DNA from: Pycnopodia helianthoides
Taxonomy: Eukaryota; Echinodermata; Asteroidea; Forcipulatida; Asteriidae
DNA length: 64,000 bases
Assembly: GCA_032158295.1 (NCBI GenBank)
Contig: CM063262.1
Span: 8,899,394 to 8,963,393, forward strand
Reading direction: 5' to 3'
Numbering within the stretch: position 1 is the stretch's first letter; every line of letters starts with the position of its first letter. Shown piece by piece: positions 54,346-64,000 of this stretch. The position numbers were made by a program, and so were the translations under genes. The notes beneath the pieces were generated by a model. It saw nothing but the letters and a program-made list of their open reading frames with translations, had not been told where the DNA came from and searched no databases.

Positions 54346-57300
54346 TTCGAGAGTAAGGTAAATCTATTTAAAACCTTGCACTGAGGCACTTGACCACAGA
54401 GCACTGGCACATATCAAGACAAACCTAACCATTTCAAAATGGTAGATCCCAACCCCGTGACACTCCTTGATATCCTGCAGTGTACCAATACACACGTTTT
54501 CGGAGGGGTGTCAATCAACAGGGGTCGTCAATTTGGTCAGGAGGGGTGGTGAAAAAGAAATTCCCAGGTGGTAAGGAATGTTGTGTCTGACCGCTCTAGG
54601 TTCAATGGCCTTTTGTGAATGAAGGTCTTGTGATCTTGTGCCAACAGCAGACTGGTTTAGCAAACATAAATCATTGAAATAAGGCAGAACAGACCATCTT
54701 AACCCATCAAATGAGCTTGCCACACCTTTGTGACAAGATGCTGTAACCCCGTTGGGACCAAACAGGTTCCTCGTTGCAAGGGTTTAAAGAAAAACTGATA
54801 AAACGTGGATATAACACAAAAGAAGTAAACCGCTATACGAAATCTAAGGATGAACCGCAAGAATTCAATAATGAGTGCACCACCCAAAAGAAAGGTCCAT
54901 CGCCGTTTGACTTTTCATAAGACAGAGACCATTGTCTCCTACTGAAATAACATCCAAACAGTCAGAGGATGGTTTATTACCAGAGACCATACCAAAACCA
55001 TGTGTTCATCTTTATAACATCTCTCTGCCTATTTATCTTTCTCTGGCTACCACCGGAATTAGTTTCAAATTTCTTGCACTGCCTATAAACACATCACTAA
55101 ATCGCGGAAGATTTATTGGGCAGACTGCTCTGTCTCCTTCCTTCCTTCCCACACCCTTCCCCAAACACCCCCACTTGCACCTGGCTTTCTTGTGTTTTGC
55201 CTCCCCCTTCTATAAAGTACTACACATGACGCCTCAAACGTTTTTTAAGGCTTGCTTTTCAATACAGAATTCTCGCTCGACCTTTGGAGAATTTTCATAT
55301 ATCACAAAACCCAAAGCTTTTTGAACATCTTGAGTGCGTTCCGGTCTGACTTTTTTCTCTGCTTGTCCATTCAAACTTTCTACTATGAAATGATGCATAT
55401 ATCTTATACTGTCAAAAAGTTTGTTTTATGGTTACACTTGGTCTCATCTCATGATTTGCCTGCACACGGCCACATGTATGGTTTCCCTATGCATACGTGT
55501 GCAAAATGTTTGTACATCATGTAATGATGTTTTATTTACTATGTAATATGTGTACGTGTATAGTAAAGTGACTGTGAAAAGTGAAGTGACTGTGAATCTC
55601 CACTTGAAATGAATGCAAAGCCAAAGGCACACCTGACAACATCCGGTCAAGCTGGTCTCTGGCATTAAACACGAGCATCGAAGTGTGACGTCAGATGTTC
55701 ATGCTACTCCTGTCACAGAATAGCTACCGCCACCCTAACTGTGATTAAAGGATAATGTCGGGGTTAATCCAAAAGAGGGCGCTATTTCAGACGCTACTGC
55801 TGAGCTGTGTATAGACCTTTCAAATGATGATAAACAAACCGCGCTGGTTGGTATGGACGGCTTATGTTTTGAATCGTGTGAACATATATAACGACCAAAT
55901 TCAACATTCCTGCAAATTTTCAAAAAAGAAAAGAAAAAAAGATTACATCAAATGATTGGTTGCTTAGTTTGTTTCCAACAAGTTTAAACAATATTTTGGA
56001 ATGCTTTGTGCACATTATTTTTACAAGCTGTGGCTAAACTGTTTTGCTTTGCAATTGTGGCTTTCCATGGCTTTCTAAACCTGGTTTGCAAAAACACTCA
56101 TGCGGTGACGTTGCAAAAGAAAGGTCTTTTGAGAGATTTGCAATATCTTGCGATTAGAAGCCATTTTTAGTCGTCACCCCCGACAAAAAAAAAAAAAACA
56201 AAACAAAAACTGAACAAAAAACGCGTGTGCGCTTACAGGATGTCAAATTTTACTGCACATTTTTATTGGATGCATTTAGACCGAAATGGCGTTCTTCAAC
56301 CACGTGACCAAAGAAAAAATAGTCCCTCCACGTCACAGCTCTCTTAATTCACAGCTCTGCATACTGTTTTGGCGATCACCACAGCTCTGCATACTGTTTT
56401 AGCAATCAAGTAGACAAAAAAAACCTGATCACAGACTAGGAACCAAATGTAGAAAAAGCACAGCTGTGTGCATCCGTGGTACATTGCGTTGCGCCTAATG
56501 TTTCAAAGCAATTGGATAAAGCGTGCGTTGGTTGTGAATAATACGCACACGTACCAAATAACCCATACATAGCCAACACAAAGCACGCAGAAGAAACTGA
56601 CTTATTTACATGCGTATTTAATTTAAGAACAACACCGTTTATTAGGTTATAATGACACATTCGAACAAACCAAATACAAGCTGTTTCAGCATTTCAGAAA
56701 TGTGTTCTTTATTTTGAACATACCTACCACCAGTTAGATATTGATGCCACTACTGTAAGCTGTTTAAAACAATTTGGAAAGAAAAATAGATAAAATATAA
56801 TTGTTCGCAATACATATTCTTTTAAGATTAATCATGGTGTTTAAAGCAACATATGACCTTACTCTAGAGCACATACAGAAAAAAGGTACTGTGAATACAT
56901 CGTAAAATAAAAAGTTTCTTAAAAAAAATTGTAATCATTAAAATCCACTTTTAAGTTTGCAACAAACACACACTACAACACACCATGAACTATTGAATGG
57001 TTAAAACAATACTACTTTGTTCTCATAATTTAGTAAAACTTTATATGATCTGTTCACGTTTAGACATAAACTTTGTACAGTTTATGTCTAGCCTGCTGCA
57101 GTCACACTTAGTGACAGCATCATATTAAACTCACACACTTACACCATCGTATTGTTTCCAACAGTAATTTTAAATAATAGCGTGTCAGTTTTGGGGGTGA
57201 ACATTATCCCTTTCAAATGGTCTGAAACATCAAATAAGAGCCTTTAGACTCAAATTCCAACCCGCCAAGCCATCTAAAAGCCAACTGTCGAAGTCATGAT

Positions 57301-57774
57301 TGATTACAGCCAGGTGTGGCATTTAACCCAAGGCTAAGTGATTTTGTTCCCACCCCTTGTGTGAATAAAGGTGAGGTCATTGATTGAATCTTTTATGGCA
57401 AAGGATCAATTACCCAGGGTAATTTCCATGTCCATGCTAATCGGCTAGGTCTCAAAGGGGAACTTGGAGTTTTGAAATTTGTTAACCAATTTTGTTTTCG
57501 GCGGAGTTAATACAATTTGTTCAAAACAGTACCATGGCATCATCGAGTGTGAGAAACAAGCAAAACAAAAATCAAATTCAGGCATTAGAAAATCCAAGGT
57601 TATGAATTATAAACAATGAAATTGCTATATCTACTTAGCGAGGCCGGCCATTACTTAATAGTGCTCAATATTTCATATAGTGCGTTTGGATTACAAAGCA
57701 ATGATCATAATATAAACTCTAGTAAAACAACAGTAAATGCAAATGATGAGTGTTAGGGTGAGTGCTGCTGACCT

Positions 57775-58041
57775 GGGCCCAATTTTATAGCGCTGCTTAA
57801 CGGTCGATGTGGTGCCTACTATGAAAGTTTGCATTTCATAGCGCTTCTAACCATAAGCAAACGAAAATGCATGCCAACCTTCCAGTGCTTACTTGATACA
57901 AATGAATGACGTAACAATGCTTGTCCATGGTGAACGCGCAAGCTTGTCGCCATAAAGCACACTTACGCATAAAGCAAAATTTTCTGCCACAGTAAGCGTG
58001 AAAAGTTGCTTACCGTTAAGCAGCGCTATGAAATTGGGACC
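57775..58041 (+). mobile_element. MITE with GGGCCCAATTTCATAG-type ends, copy 2
   Basis: Left end GGGCCCAATTTTATAGCGCT (then GCTTAACGGT), right end its inverse (ACCGTTAAGCAGCGCTATGA, then AATTGGGACC), 267 bp. Inner words 'gcttac', 'gtaagc' recur in both arms. The matching place in duplicate A has no such element. Confidence 0.82.
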
Positions 58042-58454
58042 TGTTTTGTTTTTACAATCCCTGTATGCACCCAGAAAAGGACATTTTATTCTAGTTATGA
58101 AAATTAGCCAGGTTCTTTTTTGCATCGTTTTGATCATTCAAAGGAAATAAAAACTACGATGTAGTAAATACAGCTGCAAAATGGAATGAATGACTAATGT
58201 CCGGTTTAGTATGGCTGCTGCTTTCCTGCGAAATACCGTCCAAAGTTCTCATTTTTCTTTAGGTCGTACAGAGAGTACTACTTTTGAGGACCCCCTCCCT
58301 TTCCCCAAAGTAGTACTTATGAACAAGTTTCTTTCAACATTGATGCACAATATTTAAGTACTAAAATCGAACGCTGTCTCTGATCCTGTCGCTCGTCAAA
58401 CTCTCTGTATGACTGTGGAAATGTTGGAAACTTTGGACGGCTCTTACAGAACCT

Positions 58455-58640
58455 TAAGCACATGACGTTTTGAGTAGGGCGCCTTCGGCTTGAGGTAAAC
58501 CGAAGGTATACCATTAGCTGATCCTGTGCGCCGCGCGTACATAGCCGCACGTTTTCCCATTGTTTCGCCATAGTTTTACCTCTTAGATGGCAGCTTAATG
58601 ACGTCGATACATGAGGTCTATTAGGCAAAAAAATCGTCGC
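58455..58640 (+). repeat. Promoter-like dispersed repeat, copy 3
   Basis: 'gacgttttgagtagggcgccttcggcttgaggt', 'cgcgcgtacatag', 'cgttttcccattgtttcgcc' and 'taatgacgtcgatacatgagg'. The TATA-like word is lost in this copy (atacatgagg). Part of duplicate B. Confidence 0.6.
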
Positions 58641-59122
58641 AATTAAATCCCTGAAATTGTTTTCATAATGCTTGTCTAAAATTAGATTTAGCATCAATTG
58701 GTCACAAAGCACTCAAGCTTCGAGGCACGATGATTTACTGTGCGTCCATAACAATCACCAGTTACACATACAGTAAATACCACAACTACAGTCCGTGAAC
58801 ATTTATTCTAGTGTATACAAGTATATCAGACTGACATTTTTTTTCAAGGAAATTAGGCTCTGTTCTAATTTGCGGCTACAGTTAGGGATAGGAATGCACA
58901 ACCTCGTTCCCAGAGGGTGATATGAGGCTCTCAAAATGTTCCGTTAGATCCATTGAACCCATACCCTGTCAGTATAAATTATTCTAGACACCGTAACAAA
59001 AAAAACATTTCAAAAGAGGGATGAAAATATCCACATGAATAAGTTAAAAAGTCTGTGAGACACCCGTTCGCCATTTTACATGGACACAAAAGTTTGTCAA
59101 ACAAGTTTTCTTCCATGCACGT

Positions 59123-59266
59123 TTAGATCTTTCTGCAGCCAATGACCTCGAGGCGGAGGCTGCACCAGTCATGACAGGCAGTAGGCAATATGCGTAGATA
59201 TCTTGTGTGCAAGACGACTCCCAGCATCGCAGTCACCGGAGTGTTCCTATCGTTGTTACCAGCAAA
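59123..59266 (-). CDS. Second discoidin gene: last exon
   Basis: Same length and frame as 44524-44667 and ends at the same stop: FAGNNDRNTPVTAMLGVVLH, then TRYLRILPTACHDWCSLRLE and VIGCRKI. Acceptor caaaacaaag| is kept. Five or six residues differ from the first gene and no stop or frameshift is present, so it is likely part of a working or recently working paralogue. Confidence 0.8.
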   Translation of the reverse strand, partial: FAGNNDRNTPVTAMLGVVLHTRYLRILPTACHDWCSLRLEVIGCRKI

Positions 59267-60016
59267 CTTTGTTTTGAAAAAAAGCACATTAAAAGATAAA
59301 GCATGATTGTTGGTACGGCATAAATTCGGCTAGAGTGGAAGTTATCAATAACTATTTTTTGTATTTTTTGTATTTTTTTTTTTTAAAAGTCAATCAGAGA
59401 TATTCAAACCGGTACTAATAATCATATTCCAGTCCACCACGGGCGTAATTCGGTATACGCCCTCCGTAGGTAGCATTGAGCCATTTTGGTATTTCGACAA
59501 ATAGAACGAGGAGGGTCTAGGAACCTAGACTAGTACCAATAGGTCGTGTTAGAGCTACCAGTGTTCTTCCCAAAATATTTGGGAGTCAGTATATTTTTGC
59601 GATTTACGACGTCATGTGAAGTAGGTATATGGTAGGTTAAAACAAATCAGTAATGAAAAAGTCAAATCGCAAAATGAAGTGGACGATCATTCAGAAAATA
59701 AAGAACAATAAACATTTTCCTCCTTGCATGTTGACCAGGTGGTTTAACGGCAAAACTAATATGATAGGGATGTTAGAATAAGCTTTATAAAGACAGAGAA
59801 GAGAATTGAGCCCACTTTCATAAAGTTAAGCAGATACGTTTGCCTAACAGTTTTATTTGTTAATAAATATACAAACCAGTCCCAAGTATTTCCTCTAGAC
59901 AGTACTGACTTGTAACCAAATTTACCATCTAATAATGTTCAGTGCTTTGCAAAAAGTTTTGTTGCTAACCAAATTCATGAAATTGGGGCAAGAAATATGG
60001 CAGCCAACGTCCTTAC

Positions 60017-60228
60017 CAGAGCTGTAGCGCCAGTCACATCGGTTACGTAACTGTAAATATGCTGATCATCATCACTGTACATTACATTATACGTCTCCAC
60101 CCACTCATCATTGCCACTGGTGCTGTCTCGCCCTTGCGTAGTTAGACTTGTGAGGTACACCTTGGATTCAAAATCAACTTGAATCCAGGAATTTTTGTCC
60201 TCTGCCTTTGCAGCCCAGGCTTGTTGAT
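60017..60228 (-). CDS. Second discoidin gene: penultimate exon
   Basis: 212 bp, same phase (1 to 0), splice sites atgatcttgcag| and CTG|gtaagg kept. QQAWAAKAEDKNSWIQVDFE, then SKVYLTSLTTQGRDSTSGND, then EWVETYNVMYSDDDQHIYSY. The domain signatures are intact. The exons that should precede it are not in the window; the tRNA-like array lies where the next upstream exon would be expected. Confidence 0.82.
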
Positions 60229-60619
60229 CTGCAAGATCATGAAGTGAACCATTATTCCAATTACGTCTAAGTTTACTTGGAAATTGATGATGAAAATGGT
60301 TAGATTCAGTTTGAATTTATTAAATTAAACATGTAAGTCATTGTTACATGACTTACTTGCCACGACGGCAAGACACAACGGGTGACGGCATAAGGCAATG
60401 GGCGAAGGTACTAATTAAATTTCCGTAAAGATATAGGGAATTCGGTTTTGTTTTGAAACAAAACTGTCTTACTGCCGACAAATAATGAAACAAAAAGTTT
60501 GCATTTGCACTTTTAATGTGATTGTTTTTTGTTCCTTTAGTTTTTTTTGTCAAGTAATAAACCACAAGGGAAACTGACTGGTGAATTTCAAATAGTATGG
60601 GGGTTGAACAAAGAAAAAT

Positions 60620-60692
60620 TGACTAGAGCGGGATTTGAACCAACGACCTCCGGATTAACGTACCGGCGCTCTACCAACTGAGCTATCTAGCC
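60620..60692 (-). tRNA. tRNA-like gene, array unit 1
   Basis: 73-nt cloverleaf. The acceptor stem GGCTAGA/TCTAGTC pairs fully with one G-U. The D stem is GCTC/GAGC. The anticodon stem CCGGT/TCCGG has a T-T mismatch, the T arm is GTTGG/CCCGC with one mismatch and TTCAAAT loop, and the discriminator is A. A box TAGCTCAGTTGG and B box GGTTCAAATCC are intact, and a T5 run lies 2 bases past the discriminator as a Pol III terminator. Read in the usual register the anticodon is GTT (Asn), but position 33 is C instead of the near-universal U. It is more likely a tRNA-derived repeat than a decoding tRNA. Confidence 0.6.
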
Positions 60693-60936
60693 CTATATTG
60701 GCGGTCTCCCTATTTTGTCAATATCTTTGTTCGGGGGTGCCAGTCAGAAGCCATGCAACCGTTAACTGCCGTGTAGCCAGGGATCACACCCAAGTTTACG
60801 ATACAACCTGGGAAGCAGCAGCCACGGGATCACCTTGAGGGGATGCGACTTTTTCAATTTAAATGTCAAGTAATAAACCACAAGGGAAACTGACTGGGTG
60901 AATTTCAAATAGTATGGGGGTTGAACAAAGAAAAAT

Positions 60937-61009
60937 TGACTAGAGCGGGATTTGAACCAACGACCTCCGGATTAACGTACCGGCGCTCTACCAACTGAGC
61001 TATCTAGCC
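60937..61009 (-). tRNA. tRNA-like gene, array unit 2
   Basis: Identical to unit 1 by eye, with the same terminator. Confidence 0.6.
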
Positions 61010-61253
61010 CTATATTGGCGGTCTCCCTATTTTGTCAATATCTTTGTTCGGGGGTGCCAGTCAGAAGCCATGCAACCGTTAACTGCCGTGTAGCCAGGGA
61101 TCACACCCAAGTTTACGATACAACCTGGGAAGCAGCAGCCACGGGATCACCTTGAGGGGATGCGACTTTTTCAATTTAAATGTCAAGTAATAAACCACAA
61201 GGGAAACTGACTGGGTGAATTTCAAATAGTATGGGGGTTGAACAAAGAAAAAT

Positions 61254-61326
61254 TGACTAGAGCGGGATTTGAACCAACGACCTCCGGATTAACGTACCGG
61301 CGCTCTACCAACTGAGCTATCTAGCC
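61254..61326 (-). tRNA. tRNA-like gene, array unit 3
   Basis: No difference from unit 1 seen. Confidence 0.6.
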
Positions 61327-61570
61327 CTATATTGGCGGTCTCCCTATTTTGTCAATATCTTTGTTCGGGGGTGCCAGTCAGAAGCCATGCAACCGTTAAC
61401 TGCCGTGTAGCCAGGGATCACACCCAAGTTTACGATACAACCTGGGAAGCAGCAGCCACGGGATCACCTTGAGGGGATGCGACTTTTTCAATTTAAATGT
61501 CAAGTAATAAACCACAAGGGAAACTGACTGGGTGAATTTCAAATAGTATGGGGGTTGAACAAAGAAAAAT

Positions 61571-61643
61571 TGACTAGAGCGGGATTTGAACCAACGACCT
61601 CCGGATTAACGTACCGGCGCTCTACCAACTGAGCTATCTAGCC
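61571..61643 (-). tRNA. tRNA-like gene, array unit 4
   Basis: No difference from unit 1 seen; this unit is 316 bp long. Confidence 0.6.
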
Positions 61644-61886
61644 CTATATTGGCGGTCTCCCTATTTTGTCAATATCTTTGTTCGGGGTGCCAGTCAGAAG
61701 CCATGCAACCGTTAACTGCCGTGTAGCCAGGGATCACACCCAAGTTTACGATACAACCTGGGAAGCAGCAGCCACGGGATCACCTTGAGGGGATGCGACT
61801 TTTTCAATTTAAATGTCAAGTAATAAACCACAAGGGAAACTGACTGGGTGAATTTCAAATAGTATGGGGGTTGAACAAAGAAAAAT

Positions 61887-61959
61887 TGACTAGAGCGGGA
61901 TTTGAACCAACGACCTCCGGATTAACGTACCGGCGCTCTACCAACTGAGCTATCTAGCC
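61887..61959 (-). tRNA. tRNA-like gene, array unit 5
   Basis: No difference from unit 1 seen; this unit is 316 bp long. Confidence 0.6.
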
Positions 61960-62202
61960 CTATATTGGCGGTCTCCCTATTTTGTCAATATCTTTGTTCG
62001 GGGTGCCAGTCAGAAGCCATGCAACCGTTAACTGCCGTGTAGCCAGGGATCACACCCAAGTTTACGATACAACCTGGGAAGCAGCAGCCACGGGATCACC
62101 TTGAGGGGATGCGACTTTTTCAATTTAAATGTCAAGTAATAAACCACAAGGGAAACTGACTGGGTGAATTTCAAATAGTATGGGGGTTGAACAAAGAAAA
62201 AT

Positions 62203-62275
62203 TGACTAGAGCGGGATTTGAACCAACGACCTCCGGATTAACGTACCGGCGCTCTACCAACTGAGCTATCTAGCC
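62203..62275 (-). tRNA. tRNA-like gene, array unit 6
   Basis: No difference from unit 1 seen. Confidence 0.6.
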
Positions 62276-62519
62276 CTATATTGGCGGTCTCCCTATTTTG
62301 TCAATATCTTTGTTCGGGGGTGCCAGTCAGAAGCCATGCAACCGTTAACTGCCGTGTAGCCAGGGATCACACCCAAGTTTACGATACAACCTGGGAAGCA
62401 GCAGCCACGGGATCACCTTGAGGGGATGCGACTTTTTCAATTTAAATGTCAAGTAATAAACCACAAGGGAAACTGACTGGGTGAATTTCAAATAGTATGG
62501 GGGTTGAACAAAGAAAAAT

Positions 62520-62592
62520 TGACTAGAGCGGGATTTGAACCAACGACCTCCGGATTAACGTACCGGCGCTCTACCAACTGAGCTATCTAGCC
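62520..62592 (-). tRNA. tRNA-like gene, array unit 7
   Basis: No difference from unit 1 seen; this unit is 316 bp long. Confidence 0.6.
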
Positions 62593-62835
62593 CTATATTG
62601 GCGGTCTCCCTATTTTGTCAATATCTTTGTTCGGGGTGCCAGTCAGAAGCCATGCAACCGTTAACTGCCGTGTAGCCAGGGATCACACCCAAGTTTACGA
62701 TACAACCTGGGAAGCAGCAGCCACGGGATCACCTTGAGGGGATGCGACTTTTTCAATTTAAATGTCAAGTAATAAACCACAAGGGAAACTGACTGGGTGA
62801 ATTTCAAATAGTATGGGGGTTGAACAAAGAAAAAT

Positions 62836-62908
62836 TGACTAGAGCGGGATTTGAACCAACGACCTCCGGATTAACGTACCGGCGCTCTACCAACTGAGCT
62901 ATCTAGCC
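62836..62908 (-). tRNA. tRNA-like gene, array unit 8
   Basis: No difference from unit 1 seen. Confidence 0.6.
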
Positions 62909-63152
62909 CTATATTGGCGGTCTCCCTATTTTGTCAATATCTTTGTTCGGGGGTGCCAGTCAGAAGCCATGCAACCGTTAACTGCCGTGTAGCCAGGGAT
63001 CACACCCAAGTTTACGATACAACCTGGGAAGCAGCAGCCACGGGATCACCTTGAGGGGATGCGACTTTTTCAATTTAAATGTCAAGTAATAAACCACAAG
63101 GGAAACTGACTGGGTGAATTTCAAATAGTATGGGGGTTGAACAAAGAAAAAT

Positions 63153-63225
63153 TGACTAGAGCGGGATTTGAACCAACGACCTCCGGATTAACGTACCGGC
63201 GCTCTACCAACTGAGCTATCTAGCC
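63153..63225 (-). tRNA. tRNA-like gene, array unit 9
   Basis: No difference from unit 1 seen. Confidence 0.6.
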
Positions 63226-63469
63226 CTATATTGGCGGTCTCCCTATTTTGTCAATATCTTTGTTCGGGGGTGCCAGTCAGAAGCCATGCAACCGTTAACT
63301 GCCGTGTAGCCAGGGATCACACCCAAGTTTACGATACAACCTGGGAAGCAGCAGCCACGGGATCACCTTGAGGGGATGCGACTTTTTCAATTTAAATGTC
63401 AAGTAATAAACCACAAGGGAAACTGACTGGGTGAATTTCAAATAGTATGGGGGTTGAACAAAGAAAAAT

Positions 63470-63542
63470 TGACTAGAGCGGGATTTGAACCAACGACCTC
63501 CGGATTAACGTACCGGCGCTCTACCAACTGAGCTATCTAGCC
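63470..63542 (-). tRNA. tRNA-like gene, array unit 10
   Basis: Last direct-orientation copy, 180 bp before the inversion point. Confidence 0.6.
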
Positions 63543-63725
63543 CTATATTGGCGGTCTCCCTATTTTGTCAATATCTTTGTTCGGGGGTGCCAGTCAGAAG
63601 CCATGCAACCGTTAACTGCCGTGTAGCCAGGGATCACACCCAAGTTTACGATACAACCTGGGAAGCAGCAGCCACGGGATCACCTTGAGGGGATGCGACT
63701 TTTTCAATTTAAATGTCAAGTAATA

Positions 63726-64000
63726 CTTGACATTTAAATTGAAAAAGTCGCATCCCCTCAAGGTGATCCCGTGGCTGCTGCTTCCCAGGTTGTATCGTAA
63801 ACTTGGGTGTGATCCCTGGCTACACGGCAGTTAACGGTTGCATGGCTTCTGACTGGCACCCCCGAACAAAGATATTGACAAAATAGGGAGACCGCCAATA
63901 TAGGGCTAGATAGCTCAGTTGGTAGAGCGCCGGTACGTTAATCCGGAGGTCGTTGGTTCAAATCCCGCTCTAGTCAATTTTTCTTTGTTCAACCCCCATA
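63726..64000 (+). repeat. Inverted eleventh unit forming a palindrome
   Basis: From 63726 the sequence is the exact reverse complement of unit 10 (…atgtcaagtaat | acttgacat…), with essentially no spacer, and continues to the window edge. The centre of symmetry is near 63725. This gives arms of at least 270 bp. Confidence 0.95.
63904..63976 (+). tRNA. tRNA-like gene, inverted unit
   Basis: Same 73-nt sequence read on the plus strand, with the T5 run just downstream. It faces away from unit 10. Confidence 0.6.

Larger units (their letters stand above)
52140..55650. mobile_element. Penelope-like element arranged as a large inverted repeat
   Basis: Two arms of about 1.7 kb face away from each other around a centre near 53970. 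The left arm reads on the minus strand and the right arm on the plus strand. Both carry the 3' half of a Penelope-type reverse transcriptase, then matching downstream sequence (for example 52590-52830 against 54900-55160, and 52300-52440 against 55190-55370). A further direct copy of 52141-52252 sits at 55525-55640. Stops and frameshifts break both arms. It separates the discoidin gene from duplicate B. Confidence 0.8.
55740..58900. repeat. Tandem duplication, copy B (downstream part)
   Basis: Counterpart of 39670-42480. It lacks the 362-bp MITE and the ATTTGCGATGTCGCAAAT cluster, and has an extra 0.65 kb at about 57440-58110 that includes a GGGCCC-ended MITE. Confidence 0.85.
58925..60500. 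repeat. Tandem duplication, copy B (exon part)
   Basis: Counterpart of 44306-46740 including both exons and their splice sites. Homology fades near 60500, close to the start of the tRNA-like array. Confidence 0.85.
60549..63725 (-). repeat. Tandem array of ten 316-317 bp units, each with a tRNA-like gene
   Basis: Unit starts (at 'agtatggggg') are 60594, 60911, 61228, 61545, 61861, 62177, 62494, 62810, 63127 and 63444, so spacing is 317 or 316 bp; the one-base difference comes from a G run in 'gttcgggg(g)tgcc'. By eye, units 2-10 are otherwise identical and unit 1 has a slightly different left edge. On the minus strand each unit runs from 'acttgacatttaaatt' through 'gctgcttcccagg' and 'tattgacaaaatagggagacc' to the tRNA-like gene and then 'ctttgttcaaccccc'. 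Near-identity means recent amplification or active homogenisation. Confidence 0.95.

Noticed and set aside
54932..55324. 130-codon plus-strand ORF
   Set aside because: It lies in the right arm of the Penelope-like inverted repeat and has no recognised domain. The matching left-arm reading is broken at different places.
60549..64000. Array as a genuine cluster of functional tRNA-Asn genes
   Set aside because: C33 in the anticodon loop, stem mismatches and dispersed whole-unit copies argue for a tRNA-derived repeat. Kept only as tRNA-like.

Overview
The window looks like nuclear DNA from an invertebrate animal, probably an echinoderm or another non-vertebrate deuterostome. The reasons are multi-exon genes with consensus GT/AG introns, a family C (GABA-B-type) receptor and a discoidin-domain secreted protein, and a dense mix of LINE, Penelope-like, tRNA-derived and foldback elements with palindromic satellites. 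The taxon is an inference; no sequence search was possible. There is no bacterial-style operon, rRNA gene or CRISPR array.

Layout. 1-12.3 kb: repeats only. These are a LINE reverse transcriptase fragment, a long dispersed repeat, a hairpin/(CTT)n block, a satellite built around a CCGGAAG palindrome, a 2.5-kb long-inverted-repeat transposon with 4-bp target duplications, and a piggyBac-like MITE. 12.3-16.3 kb: sparse, with a decayed tRNA-like copy, a 175-bp hairpin element and a weak plus-strand gene candidate. 16.4-33.7 kb: one complete 17-exon minus-strand gene for a GABA-B-like receptor of 795 residues, whose exon phases all join without a break. Its introns hold an antisense LINE fragment, two foldback elements made of TTTCG...CGAAA repeats, a 1.2-kb terminal-inverted-repeat element and a possible plus-strand exon. 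33.8-39.7 kb: upstream MITE, second copy of the long dispersed repeat, Penelope-tail-like sequence and a tRNA-like copy.

39.7-60.5 kb: a tandem duplication. Copy A (39.7-46.7 kb) carries the last two exons of a complete six-exon minus-strand gene (44.5-51.9 kb) for a 282-residue secreted protein ending in an F5/8 type C (discoidin) domain. Copy B (55.7-60.5 kb) carries intact, spliceable copies of the same two exons. Between the two copies lies a Penelope-like element arranged as a large inverted repeat. Several transposons inside one duplicate are missing from the other, which gives clean empty-site evidence.

60.5-64 kb: a tandem array of ten near-identical units of 316-317 bp, each with one tRNA-like gene that has good A and B boxes and a T-run terminator. 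The array ends in an eleventh, head-to-head inverted unit that forms a perfect palindrome and runs off the window. It lies where upstream exons of the second discoidin gene would be expected.

The two protein genes have no evident shared function. The receptor is predicted to be a plasma-membrane G-protein-coupled receptor with a C-terminal coiled coil. The discoidin protein is predicted to be secreted and to bind carbohydrate or lipid. All gene models were assembled by eye from splice signals, frame and family resemblance.
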